The notes beneath the pieces are model-generated. The model searched no databases and was not told where the DNA came from. It worked only from the letters and a program-made list of their open reading frames with translations. From the NCBI GenBank assembly GCA_936440205.1, contig OW387133.1:7468001-7532000 (forward strand): a stretch of DNA of 64,000 nt, read 5' to 3'. The translations under genes and the position numbers were made by a program. Positions 43,878 to 54,976 of this stretch are shown here, in pieces. Source of the DNA: Lepidonotus clava (lineage: Eukaryota; Annelida; Polychaeta; Phyllodocida; Polynoidae). Within the stretch, counting starts at the first letter, position 1. Each line of letters begins with the position of its first letter.

Positions 43878-45203
43878 TTACTCGGTGAACTTTACCTTCA
43901 GGTCATCAAGGATCTTCCCCATTACATTACCACCAGGCTTGATATTATCTTGAGTGATCTGATCGGCTTGCATTAACGTAAACCCGGCGCCATAAACAGG
44001 GTCTCGGGTTGCCTCGTACATGAATCCTATGCACTCGATCAGTTTCGCCCTCAGGGAGGGATGTTGTAGGTATTTACGTTCTACAATTTCGGCAAGGAAT
44101 TTCTTATCATCTTTGAGCCAGATAGCATTTGGTTTGATCTGTTTCGATAGCCTCTTGAGAGTATATGGGTTAGTGGTTTCGTCGATCTGTTTTTTGAGGC
44201 TAGCGCTGGCGTCACAAACAACGGCCTTGACCTTGGCTAGCATATGTTCCACGCATGTTGCCGACACGCCCTCCTCATTTACGATGTCACAGGGGTAGAG
44301 ATTACTGTGTGGGCTCATATGCCCTTGGAAAGCTACTCCGTCAGGTGTCTTCACGGTAGATGCGTTCTCCTTAGTTAGGCCATGAGGTAGGTTTCCAAAA
44401 TTTTCACGCGTGAAGACTTGACCATCTATGATGAGACTCGTACCCTTGATAGTGGCTGTCACTCCCGGAATTTTCCGAGCGGCCGACTGCAGTTGTTGCA
44501 CTTCACGTACCTTCAACATCTCGTTATCATCCAAATCATTCTGCATATTGGTTTTCTCAAATTTCTGGGTTTGTCGGACCGTTTTCCATATGCCAAAGAG
44601 TTCGGATTTCTGCTGTCGTGTGGTTAGCGCGAGCCTGATACTCCGCGTGTAATTGTTATTGTTTTGTTTCGGGTCTGGCAGTTTGCCCATTCGGTATGCG
44701 CCGTTGGTTGCGCTGTAGTTGAATGAGGTCCCGGCGGTTTGTAAGATTTCCTTGATCGTTTCATGCATTTTCTCATTTTTGATCTCTGGGATCCCACGTA
44801 TAATCACATTCAGTTCCTTCTCCTTTTTTTGCCTGTCGACTAACTCCTGTTTTAACATTTGTACTTCTAACTTCAGTGTTGTTATTTCATGTTCGTGTCT
44901 AGTGAGGCTCTGACGGGTGTTTTCATCTTTCACCAGTAAATCGTCCAACTTTTTACGCATATCCTCGTCCATTTGAGTCAATCTTGTGGCAGTACCAGTG
45001 GATTCTTCCTCTATGTTGGTTAACGAGGACTTCATTGTAGTCATGTTTTTTTCCAAGTGTGTTAGGATCTTCTCCATGCGTTGAACCCCTTTTGTATACT
45101 CGGTATCACCTTGTTCCTCCTTCTGGTCGCCATCTTTGCCCATATCGTCAGTTGTTAGTTGTGATGATTGACTTTTTGTGTGTGATTTACCTCGTGTTTC
45201 CAT
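43878..45203 (-). CDS. LINE ORF1: coiled coil, L1-type RRM/CTD, C-terminal NADAR domain
   Basis: 441 residues, ATG start, uninterrupted. Residues 1-37 are polar and probably disordered; 38-130 are heptad-rich coiled coil. 131-217 resemble the L1 ORF1p RRM, opening with LNVIIRGIPE and containing a basic SIRLALTTR strand. 218-270 resemble its C-terminal domain (NDLDDNEMLKVREVQQL, IIDGQVFTREN). 289-441 form a full NADAR domain: SPHSNLYPCDI (297-307), VEH (318-320), TTNPYTLKRLSKQIK, W362, EIVERKYLQHPSLRAKL, DPVYGAG (401-407), GGNVMGKILDDL (424-435). The first part would bind RNA as a trimer. The NADAR part is predicted to cleave N-glycosidic bonds of ADP-ribose or related nucleotides. The NADAR fusion is not standard for L1-type ORF1 proteins. 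Confidence 0.9.
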   Translation of the reverse strand: METRGKSHTKSQSSQLTTDDMGKDGDQKEEQGDTEYTKGVQRMEKILTHLEKNMTTMKSSLTNIEEESTGTATRLTQMDEDMRKKLDDLLVKDENTRQSLTRHEHEITTLKLEVQMLKQELVDRQKKEKELNVIIRGIPEIKNEKMHETIKEILQTAGTSFNYSATNGAYRMGKLPDPKQNNNNYTRSIRLALTTRQQKSELFGIWKTVRQTQKFEKTNMQNDLDDNEMLKVREVQQLQSAARKIPGVTATIKGTSLIIDGQVFTRENFGNLPHGLTKENASTVKTPDGVAFQGHMSPHSNLYPCDIVNEEGVSATCVEHMLAKVKAVVCDASASLKKQIDETTNPYTLKRLSKQIKPNAIWLKDDKKFLAEIVERKYLQHPSLRAKLIECIGFMYEATRDPVYGAGFTLMQADQITQDNIKPGGNVMGKILDDLKVKFTE

Positions 45204-46689
45204 GAAATATGTCTATCCGACAAAAGACTAGGTGCTTATGTATATGCACAACCAATATCCGCAATGGATGGTTAATAAATCCTTATAAATTGGCAGATTG
45301 GGTGGAGGGAAAAAAACTCAACAGTCGTATCTATTTACATGGCAATTGTCAATGTGCAGAACAATTACATGTCAAAATAATGTATATAAATTAAAAAGCA
45401 CTTAACCATAAAGCCAGCCTTTTCACTGAGTTAGTAGTTACAAAATTTGATAGTGATGGACCTAGCAATCAGCTTCACACAAGTAGTTGTTTGGGACAAG
45501 CATATATTTCGACTCATACTACACTACTTTTATGTTCAGGTAAGACAGAGTGGCTATAGGTTGGTATGTTGGGCATATAGTAGGACTGGTTTATCAATGT
45601 TTAATGCTGGGAGGTAGGGAGGCCACCATTCCCTCTCCTTGGCTGACTCCATCAGTCGATGGGTATCTTTTAGCCAGTGTCTGGACATTTGCCTTAAGCA
45701 GCAGTTACACTGACCTCAACTTAACTCGAGTGTTGTACCTTCTTAAGGACAGTGAGGCAGTTTTCGAGGGGCGGGGGTCCAGGCGGGGGTCCAGGGGCCT
45801 GGGTGCTGGGTTTTATTTTATGGGTTTATTTCTTCTGCTTGACAAGTTCCATTTATAATATCTATTGAGAATTCACAACAATCTTTGTGTGGTATCAAAA
45901 TGATAATGGATGGAGTTCCATTTTTTTAAAACAATTGCAGTGTCAATCTTTAGAACTAGAAAAGTAAATGCTATTTCATGGTTATCATGGATATCCTGTA
46001 TTGAACCAGGGCAGCAATTGTCAAAAAACCTATATAAACAGCGCATATTAAGGGAGGAAAATTGCTAAAGATTGTGAAGAACAAACGACTGCAAGTGACT
46101 CATGACTCTAAATAGTTGTGACTGTACCGGCTGTGTATTTCCACCTATAGCCTGCACAGCCTACAAGTGGTGCATATAAACAAAGAACCCTTTGTGGTAG
46201 TCCTGAGGTGGCTGTATGACCCATGTGGATCGTACTTTTTTCTGGCTTTGCCCTCTGGCCATGCATATGATGAACCCCTCTTGGTCATATAGCCACCCTC
46301 CAACAACCCCTGCGGTTCTTCTAATATTAGTATGCTGGACACACTGCCCTGTACCACACTGCTTAGCACTAAGTAGCTGGCCCCACACTCCTCCTATATG
46401 AGAAAAGAAATTGCCAATACTTTACCAGAAGTACTGGCACAAGTGGTGTTTTACCCTTAAAGGTACAGCTCCCCCTCACCCCATCTCTCCTCTTTTTGCC
46501 ATGGAGGTGACACGTAGCACCTACTACCTGGCGAGACCGGTAACTTGATTACAGGTAGTACTGGGGGTGGGGAGGAGGTGGCTGGGGAGGAGGAGGATGG
46601 TGGTGGTAGTTGTGGTGGTACTGACAATGATGTTTGATGGACCTTTATGGGAGGTCGTTTGAAAACCCACACATTCCTGCAAATTTAAC
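45204..46689. other. LINE upstream region and unassigned DNA
   Basis: The first 200-300 bases are probably LINE 5' UTR, but no boundary or target duplication is visible. 45766-45815 repeats GGGGGTCCAGG. 46145-46400 and 46457-46670 have open frames on minus without a known domain; 46550-46625 is a GGA/GGT-rich stretch. No host exon recognised. Confidence 0.35.
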
Positions 46690-49600
46690 TTTGGTGATGA
46701 TCTATGAACCCATCTCCTACCATTGTACCTGCTGAAGCCATTAGAAATCCTGCTGGAGATTCATATACTCAATGGGCATTTTTGTCATTCTCCACTATAG
46801 AATTACCGGGTGATTCAGGTAGAACATTATTTCTTCCATTAGTTGATGTATTGATCCACAAGTTTACCTTCCATTCTAAACAAGTCTGATTAAAAGCTAT
46901 TGTTGATAGTGTAACATCTATTGTTGCCTCATGCTTAACACAAATCTTAAAACTAACTCTTACATAACAAGGGTTTCTAGTATACACCATAAATCTGTTT
47001 TCACTGAATTTCAACTTGAAGAACCCGTTAACTTCAGGAACATCATAATGGCTGTTTGTGGCTGAGGTAGCAAGAGTGGGTGGCAGCCAGGAGGTCCCTT
47101 TATAATGGATGAGGTGTGGGGCAGAAGTTCGGTAAAGCCATCCGCTCACCAAGGTGTGGCTTACACAGCAGACATAGGCCATACTGCCCCGAGTCCTCAT
47201 CGGCCATTATCACAGGGCCCGTGGGGGATCTTCACACCACCTGCTTGCCGTTAGGCCTTAATCTGATAACAGACGGGTCACATCAAGGACTGCGTCCCAA
47301 ACATTTACCAGGCTTTTATCTACGTGAATAGATGAGATTGAAAGGTTCAGCACCCATTTGGTTTTTATCACATTCATGTTACGCTTCTTAATGAACACAA
47401 ACTACTTTATGACAAGGGTTTCTGGTATACACTGTGAATATTGCACTGAATTTCAACTTGAAGAACCTGTTTACTCGAGGAACATCATAGTGTCTGTTTG
47501 TGGCTAGAGGTAGCTGGAGGAGCTGGTAGCCAAGAGGTCCCTTTATAATGGATGAGGTGTGGGGCAGAGGTTCGGTAAAGCCATCCGCTCACCAAGGTGT
47601 GGCTTACACGGTTGACAAAGGCCATACTGCCCCGAGTCCTCATCCGCCATTATCACGGGCCCCGTAGGGGAGTTTCACACCACCTGCTTACTGTTAGGCC
47701 TTAATCTGATAACAGACGGGTCACATCAAGGGCTAAGTCTCAAACCTTACACACATGTGGGATCTTACATGTGCCTCCATTCAGTACTCCATTCGGTATT
47801 ATTGTTATCATGTGAATACATGAGATTGGAAGGTTTAGCATACGTGTAAGTTTTATCACACTCATATCATGCTCCTTATTTAACACAAATTACATTATGA
47901 CAAGTGTGTTTGGTATGGACCATTTGGTATACACTATGAACATTTGCAACTTGAACTTGTTTACTTGAGGAACATCATAGTACCTGTTTGTGGCTGAGGT
48001 AGCCAGAGTGGGTGGCAGCCAGGAGGTCCCTATATAATAGATGAGGTGGTAGACAGAGGTTTGGAAAGCTGACCTCTCACCAAGGTGTGGGTTACACAGC
48101 AGACATAGGCCACACTGCCCTGAGTCCTCATCGGCCATTATCACGGGCCCCGTGGGGGAGATTCACACCATCTGCTTACTGTTAGGCCTTAATCTGATAA
48201 CATACTGGTCATATCAAGAATTGCTTCCCACACCTTGCACACATAGTTTATAATATGTGTGTCTCCATTCAATACTCCATTTGGTATTACTGTTCTTTTA
48301 AATGTGAATATAATCATGAAGAAATGGAAACATTTAGCATCCAGCCAAGTTTTTATCTCATTCATATTGTGCTCCTTATTCAACACAAATTACTTTATGA
48401 TGAAGGATTCTGATATACACTATAAATGTTAGCACTAAATTTTAAATGGATGAACCCGTTTACTTGAGGAACATCATAGTGGCTGTTTGTGGCTGAGGAA
48501 GCCAGAGTGGGTGGCAGCCAGGAGGTCCCTTTATAATGGATGAGGTGGGGGGGCAGAGGTTCGGAAAGCTGCCCACTCACCAAGGTGTGGTTTACACAGC
48601 TGACAAAGGCCACACTGCCCCGAGTCCTCATCGGCCATTATCACCGGCCCTGCGGGGATCTTCACCACCTGCTTACTGTTAGGCCTTAATCTGCTAACAG
48701 ATGGGTCACACCAAGAATTACTTCCCACACCTTACACACATAGCTTATGTGTCTCTGTTCAATACTTCATTTGGTATTACCTTTCTTATAAATGTGAATA
48801 TATGAAATTGAAAGATTTAGTATCCAGCCAAGTTTATATCTCATTCATAATATGTTTCTTATTTAATAAAAACTACTTTATGATCAAGGATTCTGATATG
48901 CACTATGGATGTTAAAAACTGAATTTTACCTTGAAGAACCCATCTACTTGAGGAACACCATAGTGGCTGTTTGTGGCTGAGGTAGCCAGAGTGGGTGGCA
49001 GCCAGGAGGTCACTTTATAATAGATGAGGTGGTGGGGCACAGGTTCGGTAAAGGTGTGGCTTACACGGCAGGCAAAGGCCACACTGCCCCGAGTCCTCAT
49101 CTGCCATTATCACGGGACCCGTGGGGGAGCTTCATACCACCTGCTTACTGTTAGGCCTTAATCTGATAACAGGCAGGTCACATCAAGGGCTACATCTCAA
49201 ATCTTGCACACATGTCGTATCTTACATGTGCCTCCATTCAGTACCCCATTTTGTATCATTGTTATTATAAATGTGAATACATGAGATAGGAAGGTTTAGC
49301 ATACATTTAAGTTTTTATCACACTCATATCATGCTCCTAATTTAACACAAATTATTTTATGACAAGTGTGTTTGGTATGGACCATTTCGTATACACTATG
49401 AATGCAATGAATTTTAACTTGAACTTGTTTACTTGAGGAACATCATAGCGCCTGTTTATGGCTAGAGGTAGCTGGAGAGGGAGACAGCCAAGAGGTCCCT
49501 TTATAATGGATGAGGTGTGGGGTAGAGGTTCGGAAAGCCATCCCCAAGCAAGAATATGACATTATAATAACGTTGCAGCAACGTTCTGCTTAAACCTGGT

Positions 49601-50620
49601 TTGGTTCTTGTTGCGTTCTTTTGAGGGCACCCAAAAACGTCTTTAGAACCTAATGTTGCAACGTCACACTAGAACGTTATTGTGACGTTCTTGTAATGTT
49701 ATTTCACGTTACAATAACGTTATTATAACATTCTTTTTTAGTTTGGTCCCAACTTTACCAAACTAGAATGCTATTATAATGTTCTTTTTCAGTAAATCTA
49801 AACCTTACCTAAAATAACGTTATTGTTACGTGAAAATTGGCCGAGTCTCAGACCAATTAAAAAAGTACAGTTGCAGAACGTTCTTGTTACGTTGCTGCTT
49901 GCCTGGGTCCGCTCACCATGGTGTGGCTTACACGGCCGACAAAGGCGCACTGCCCCGAGTCCTCATCAGCCATTATCACGGGCCCCGCGGGGATCTTCAC
50001 ACCATCTGGTTACTGTTAGGCTGTTATCTGATAAAAGGCTGGTCACATCAAGGCTTACTTTCCGCACCTTGTACAAATGGCTTATATTACCATACCCTAT
50101 TCTGTATCACTATGCTTATAAACAAAATCAGATGAAATCGAAAGGTTTAGCATCCAGCCAAGTTTTTATCACATCTATATTATGCTTTGTTTTCAACACA
50201 AGCAACTTTATGACAATGGTTTCTGGTATACACTATGATTTTCTTTTGCAAAGAGTTTCAACTTGAGGACCATCTTTACTTGAGGAATCATAGTGGCTGT
50301 TTGTGGCAAGCGGTAGCTGGAGGAGCTTGCAGCCAAGAGGTCCCTTTATAATGGATGAGGTGTGGGGCAGAGGTTTGGAAAGCTGTCCGCTCACCAAGGT
50401 GTGGCTTACACAGCTGACAAAGGCCACACTGCCCGAGTACTCATCGGCCATTATCACGGGCCCCGCGGGGGATCTTCACACCATCTGTTTACTGTTAGGC
50501 CTTAATCTGATAACAGATGGGTCACATCAAGGGCTACATTTCAAACCTTGCACACATTGCCTTTACTATGCGTTACCTCATTGGATGTCCATTGTTTTCA
50601 TGGCTTATTGAGTTCAATAA
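46690..50620. repeat. Tandem array of about 485-bp units with higher-order structure
   Basis: The anchor 'ggaacatcatagtggctgtt' occurs near 47037, 47480, 47970, 48469, 48952, 49436 and 50281, giving seven units of about 440-500 bp once the transposon at 49543 is discounted. Each carries 'ggtccctttataatggatga', 'ctgccccgagtcctcatc', 'ccattatcacgggccc' and 'ttaggccttaatctgataac'. Units 3 and 6 share private features ('gtgtttggtatggaccattt'), so a block of about three units seems to have duplicated. Minus-strand frames reading SWLPPTLATSATNSHYDVPQ recur in every unit. I do not recognise the peptide. Confidence 0.9.
49543..49907 (+). mobile_element. Family A MITE inside the 485-bp array, TC duplication
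   Basis: CCCAAGCAAGAATATGACAT to GTTGCTGCTTGCCTGGG, 365 bp, flanked by TC on both sides (49541-49542, 49908-49909). Neighbouring array units read 'gccatccgctcacc' uninterrupted, an exact empty site that proves the ends and the 2-bp duplication. This is the best-preserved copy of the family and the insertion postdates the array. Confidence 0.9.
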
Positions 50621-51173
50621 TGAAATAAAGAAAATTTCGCAGATCAAAATTAATGTGTGCAATCAGTGTCAGGATTAACTCTTAGTAGGAATAGAAATCG
50701 ATACTCAAACAGAGACTGACAATGGAATCAAGTCTATATTTCAGAAGCTGTAATCTTTCCATGTTTCAGTTTTCACATCATTGCAATGATTTGTCAAGCA
50801 CAAGTGCCTAGTTTTTCTTTTTCTAAATGTACAACCACAAACCTTGCAGCTAAAAAAATTGCTTTGTGTGAAGTCATTATTGAGAACCCCAACATACCTG
50901 CAAGGGCTGGTTGGCTGTTTTTCCTACACGCCAGTAGCCATAATAGACGCAATGCTTTTTACAAAGGCCTGCCATTCTGACCATACTTTGCCAATGCAGT
51001 AAGATAACTCATGGCCTCACTGTAATGCTAGAGCTAGGAGCAGGGGCTCAATGTCACTATTCATTCTGTTACAATTTCTACCTTTCAGCCAGTTGGTTTG
51101 AATTATGTTAGAGCATTGTCATTTATCCCACAATCATTAATCACAAGGATGCCGTTATACATTGTATTTGATA
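50621..51173. other. No feature recognised
   Basis: Unique-looking AT-rich sequence with short open frames lacking motifs. Confidence 0.45.
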
Positions 51174-51354
51174 CAGGGGAGGATACAGGATTTTTGAAAG
51201 GGGGGAAGGGGTCAGCATAAAGGCTAAGTACTAAAACTGCGTGCAAATGTGCCTACGTGCAGGACATTTCCCCATCTTTTTGTAGTTTAGGGGTCCACCA
51301 AAAGGGGTCGGGGGTCAGGACCCCCAGGACCCCCCCACCCTGGATCCGCCCCTG
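51174..51354 (+). mobile_element. Family B MITE
   Basis: CAGGGGAGGATACAGGATTT to TGGATCCGCCCCTG in inverted orientation, with internal 'aaaggctaagtactaaaact', 'tttgtagtttaggggtccac' and 'caggacccccaggaccccc'. Full length at 181 bp. Confidence 0.8.
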
Positions 51355-52151
51355 TGTTACATATAACTATGAAAATTACTATAATTCTAATCAATTCTCC
51401 TAATATCAAAACTTAATAAGAGACGACAATAGATATAGTTTGACTTCAGCTCAGTAAGTGAAACAATAATAAAAAAACAATTCATTATTGTGCATGTCTT
51501 ACATACTGCACTACTACTGTGATGTTTGATGTCTATTTCTGCTCTACGTGGATGTCTTGACAACTCAGGAAGTTTCAATAACTTTGCAGAAGCCATTTTC
51601 TTCGTAAATGATTCCCTGAAGTCTGCCTGCTTTTTGCAGAGAAGGTTTTGATCTCTCCCTGAGTTCATTCTACATTCTCTAGGGGGAGAGAGGGGCTTTT
51701 GTATGTGTTTATACAGTATACATTACTTTGACTTGGCCGATTCTGGAGCGAGCCTGGGGACCGAGTATTATAGCATGGGCAAGAGTTTTTTCTTGTTCCT
51801 CCATTAATTTCCAACACAACTATGGGTAACCCATACCCCTACATGGAGAAAGGGTGGTCTTCAATAATACTCAAAATGGAACTGCTTAATGCTTCTCAGT
51901 GGTATATTCACAGAATTTTCCAAGGCCAATATAATTATATAGTTTACAAACTTTGTTTGTCCAAGGCCAATGTATATAGGGTTTACTTTGTACAACCTGT
52001 TTATACTATGTATTATGTATTGCCAACATCCAGTGGTTAAATTGTCAGTTTATATACAAAGTGTCTGAAGGCCCATTTGCCCTGGCCAACACGCTGCATA
52101 CAATCTGTTGCGATAGTTGTCATTCTCTATTCCCGGGAGGGCTCAGCTGAA
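51355..52151. other. No gene recognised
   Basis: A minus-strand frame of about 93 codons (51387-51668) has no known domain. The rest is unremarkable. Confidence 0.35.
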
Positions 52152-52446
52152 CAGGGGCCCGTTTCATAACAAATCTCCATATCACTATGCAAGTTTTGTG
52201 TTTCATAAGGTTACGATCACCTTTTGGGATGCCATAACTACATGAGTTTGATTTTCTGTTACGCAAGTTTGGGTGTATTTATGTGAGTTTTGGTGTATTT
52301 ATGTGAGATTTGGGTGTATTTATGAGTGTGTGGGGTGTATTTACAGGAGCTTTGTTATGAATCGGGAGTTTTAAACTCGCGTACAGTTTCCTTAAGCTCA
52401 CTTAAATCTCCCATAGCTACGGAGCTTCTTATGAAACACCCCCCTG
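52152..52446. mobile_element. MITE with CAGGGGCCCGTTTCATAA ends
   Basis: CAGGGGCCCGTTTCATAACA at the left mirrors CTTATGAAACACCCCCCTG-type sequence at the right. The interior has 'gggtgtatttatg(t)gagt' repeated four times (52270-52345) and inverted 'ctccatatcac'/'agctacggag' words. 295 bp, non-coding. CAGGGG ends suggest an hAT-type mover. Confidence 0.7.
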
Positions 52447-52771
52447 ATCCAACATGTTGGATCAAATCGGTTGAACTCCAGCAGATTCTGGTTGATAATT
52501 GCTCCAAACTATTATTGTTTGCAATCCCAAGGACCCCCTTCTCTCATTATGAATGTTATTTTTTTCAAGTTCGTGGGCATGCAATCATTTTATCAGGGCT
52601 GAGAATATTATAATCTTTTCGGTGTGATAAGTTTATCGGAGCTTCCTCAGACGGAATTATAGGCCACATCGAATGGGCCTTTACGTTCACATAGCATGAC
52701 ATCAAACTTTCCCTTTCCCTTATAGTAGCTTTATTGGAACACTCTTTTGACAGATGGAGAGAGAGTAAAAG
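52447..52771. other. No feature recognised
   Basis: Spacer between two MITEs. No domain-bearing frame. Confidence 0.4.
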
Positions 52772-53420
52772 TTAAAGCAAACCACAATGCAAAATTATCA
52801 AATTTTTTTAAATTTTTTAAATTTTCAAAATCGATCCTGACATCTTCAACTACACTCATATAAATCATATTGCCAGTTAAAATCAGATATTGGTGGCTAG
52901 AAGTCGATAATTATGATCCTTGGAAAGAGGATCTGTTTGTTTTTGTTTTGTGATCTGCAATCAACTTGTTGGGGAATCCCCCCACGTGACCCAACTGCCC
53001 CATAATCAGTGATGTCATCTTCAGGGTCAATAGGTCAATTCCTCCCCTTTCCTTTCTGTACTGAGCCAGGCTCATCCATGTTTGCCTCCTCTCAATTCCC
53101 ACATCATTCTCCACCAAAAATAATACTCATTAGAGACTCTGCTAGCAGAGTGAAAATGCAGGGGGGATTCCGGAAATAACATTTTGATGATGTCATCAGT
53201 TTTTGGGTAAACAATCTAGGTATTTGTGTGGACCACACAACAGACCAAAACAAGTCAGAAGATGAGTATTCATGACAGTCTAAATCTGTTTTTGAATAGA
53301 ATTTTGCATACCATTCTGTTATCAGATGAAGCATGATCATACATGGTTTGTAAACAAACAAAGTTCACTGAAAATTTTATTTGACAATATATAACTGATT
53401 TGCGTTGTGGTTTGCTTTAA
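52772..53420. mobile_element. 649-bp TTAA transposon, copy 1
   Basis: TTAA at both ends encloses AGCAAACCACAATGCAAA and, inverted, GCGTTGTGGTTTGCT. The sequence is nearly the same as 59360-60008 over its whole length, and both are exactly 649 bp including TTAA. A minus-strand frame of 85 codons (53104-53361) persists in both copies but has no recognised domain. Non-autonomous TTAA-targeting element (piggyBac- or Kolobok-like). Confidence 0.85.
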
Positions 53421-54635
53421 AGCTTGAATGGTCAAAATACTGTTCCAACACGGTTGGTCTGGTTGTTAACAACATTTCTGTTTTGATGTTTTGTATGATA
53501 TTGAGAGTGCGATTTAATTTCAGGGTTGAGTGCTACCTCTGAGAAACACAACCACCGATCTCTGGTTTCCTCAATGGTAATAATGACTTTAACTGAACGA
53601 CGAACCACTTCTATAGACGCTATCCAGATGATGTCAGATTTCCTTAAATGAACTGGCCGGCATATTGGGGATCAATTTGTTACCATTTTCGTTTACCTTT
53701 CATTTAGAACAAACCTGTTTGTCAGATTACTTACTCAAAAGACCACCATCAAAACTCCTTGTAAAACTGATGAAGTTTGAATTTGCTGCACGGCCTTGTG
53801 GTCATGATCATGATGTGGTGATCACCAAAAAGTGATCAAGCGGCCACATCTGCACAAGGTCTATTAATCAGAGTAAAGGCCATCAATGTACGCCTTAATT
53901 AAGATCCCGCCATAGATCCGGCCTGAAGCTAACCATTTAGGGTCCCACTTTTTATATTATTTTGCCCCGAGGTAATTTGCAAAGAAAGAAAATTGACAAC
54001 TGTCCCTTTTCTAAGCAAAGCTACTCGAGACAGAAAGTAACCTGAAAATTACTGAATGATGTGCATAACTATATGTTTGCTCAGAAAATTAAATCATTCA
54101 CTGATTTCCTTCTCAAGTTGTTCCTCCTCTAGGCTTTCTTTATAAAATACAGCAAAAACATAGTGCAGACCAAATAGACACAGGATAGACGTGTTTTCCA
54201 AATGAATCCTGGAACTAGAACTATATGTATCCCAAATTATGAAAGATGCCCTCCATCAGGCTATAAATACGGTTCAAAATAAGAAATCAAGTAAATAAAA
54301 ATATCAATGAAAAAAGGCTTGAAAAGGCGGAAATGACAGATGGAGAACCCGAAGAGGAGATGGTCAATTTACTTCCAGTCATCCCCTAGACTCCCCCACC
54401 TCACCAACCCTCCCCATCCCCCCAGCCTCCCCCCAACCATTCCCCTGCGCCCATCCCGCCGGCTGGTAGTTACCGTTGTAGGCGCCCAAAGTCTCATCGA
54501 TCTTGTCAGGGCCATCAATTCAAACAGAGCTAGCTGACACAAGCACCTTGCATAAATCGAACCGTTACACCACCCGCCAACCATCATTATGGGGTGCCAA
54601 GTGTTAAGCCCCATCCCCACTTTGGTCCCACCATA
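53421..54635. other. No gene; possible conserved non-coding stretch 53860-53970
   Basis: 53860-53970 has a complex, unique texture ('gtacgccttaattaagatcc') that could be conserved non-coding DNA. 54380-54450 is C-rich with a proline-rich frame. No exon recognised. Confidence 0.3.
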
Positions 54636-54976
54636 AGCGTTCTGCAACCATAAGTTTTTAGTCAGTTTGTTACTTACTAAGATGGCACGTAACAGTTATG
54701 TTATTGATGGTGTGGTTAAAACCTCACTGAATCAGAACATAATTTTAATGTGATTTTTTTGTGAAGTTAAGACCAAACCATAACAGAATGTAATAAGAAC
54801 ATTTTGTTTGGGTTGAAGCACATAACCAGAATGTTGTAATAATGTTACAGTGCAACGTTACAGCAGCAGGTTGCAGTGACATAATTGGAAGTCATCAAAA
54901 GAACGTAAAAAGAACCAAAACAGAACCACACAGAATGTTGCTGCAATGTTATAGTAACGTCACATCCTTGGCTGGG
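54636..54976 (-). mobile_element. Family A-related MITE, reverse copy
   Basis: It ends CCTTGGCTGGG, the complement of the start of the element at 5863. It shares 'cgttctgcaaccataagttt', 'ggttgaagcacataaccaga' and 'aatgttgctgcaatgttata' with it. The opposite terminus has lost about 25 bases. Confidence 0.7.

Larger units (their letters stand above)
39182..45203 (-). mobile_element. LINE of CR1/L2/Jockey kind with NADAR and SGNH domains
   Basis: This is one element of at least 6.0 kb on the minus strand. In 5'-3' order it holds ORF1 (45203-43878), an SGNH-hydrolase frame (43809-43156), a spacer of about 700 bp with direct repeats, an endonuclease/reverse transcriptase frame (42444-39631), a 3' UTR of about 430 bp, and a 21-nt poly(A) (39202-39182). 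All frames are open except for one TAG inside the reverse transcriptase and a probable A-run length change at its last codons, so the insertion looks recent. The 5' limit is not visible; sequence upstream of 45203 may belong to its 5' UTR. No clear target duplication was found. Confidence 0.9.

Noticed and set aside
45420-45450. 'ttagtagttaca' as a LINE target duplication matching 'gtagtagtttct' before the poly(A)
   Set aside because: Only a partial match after a few bases; not enough to define the 5' end of the LINE.
46145-46400. Minus-strand frame resembling a small DNA-binding domain
   Set aside because: No conserved metal-binding pattern could be matched and both overlapping frames are equally open.
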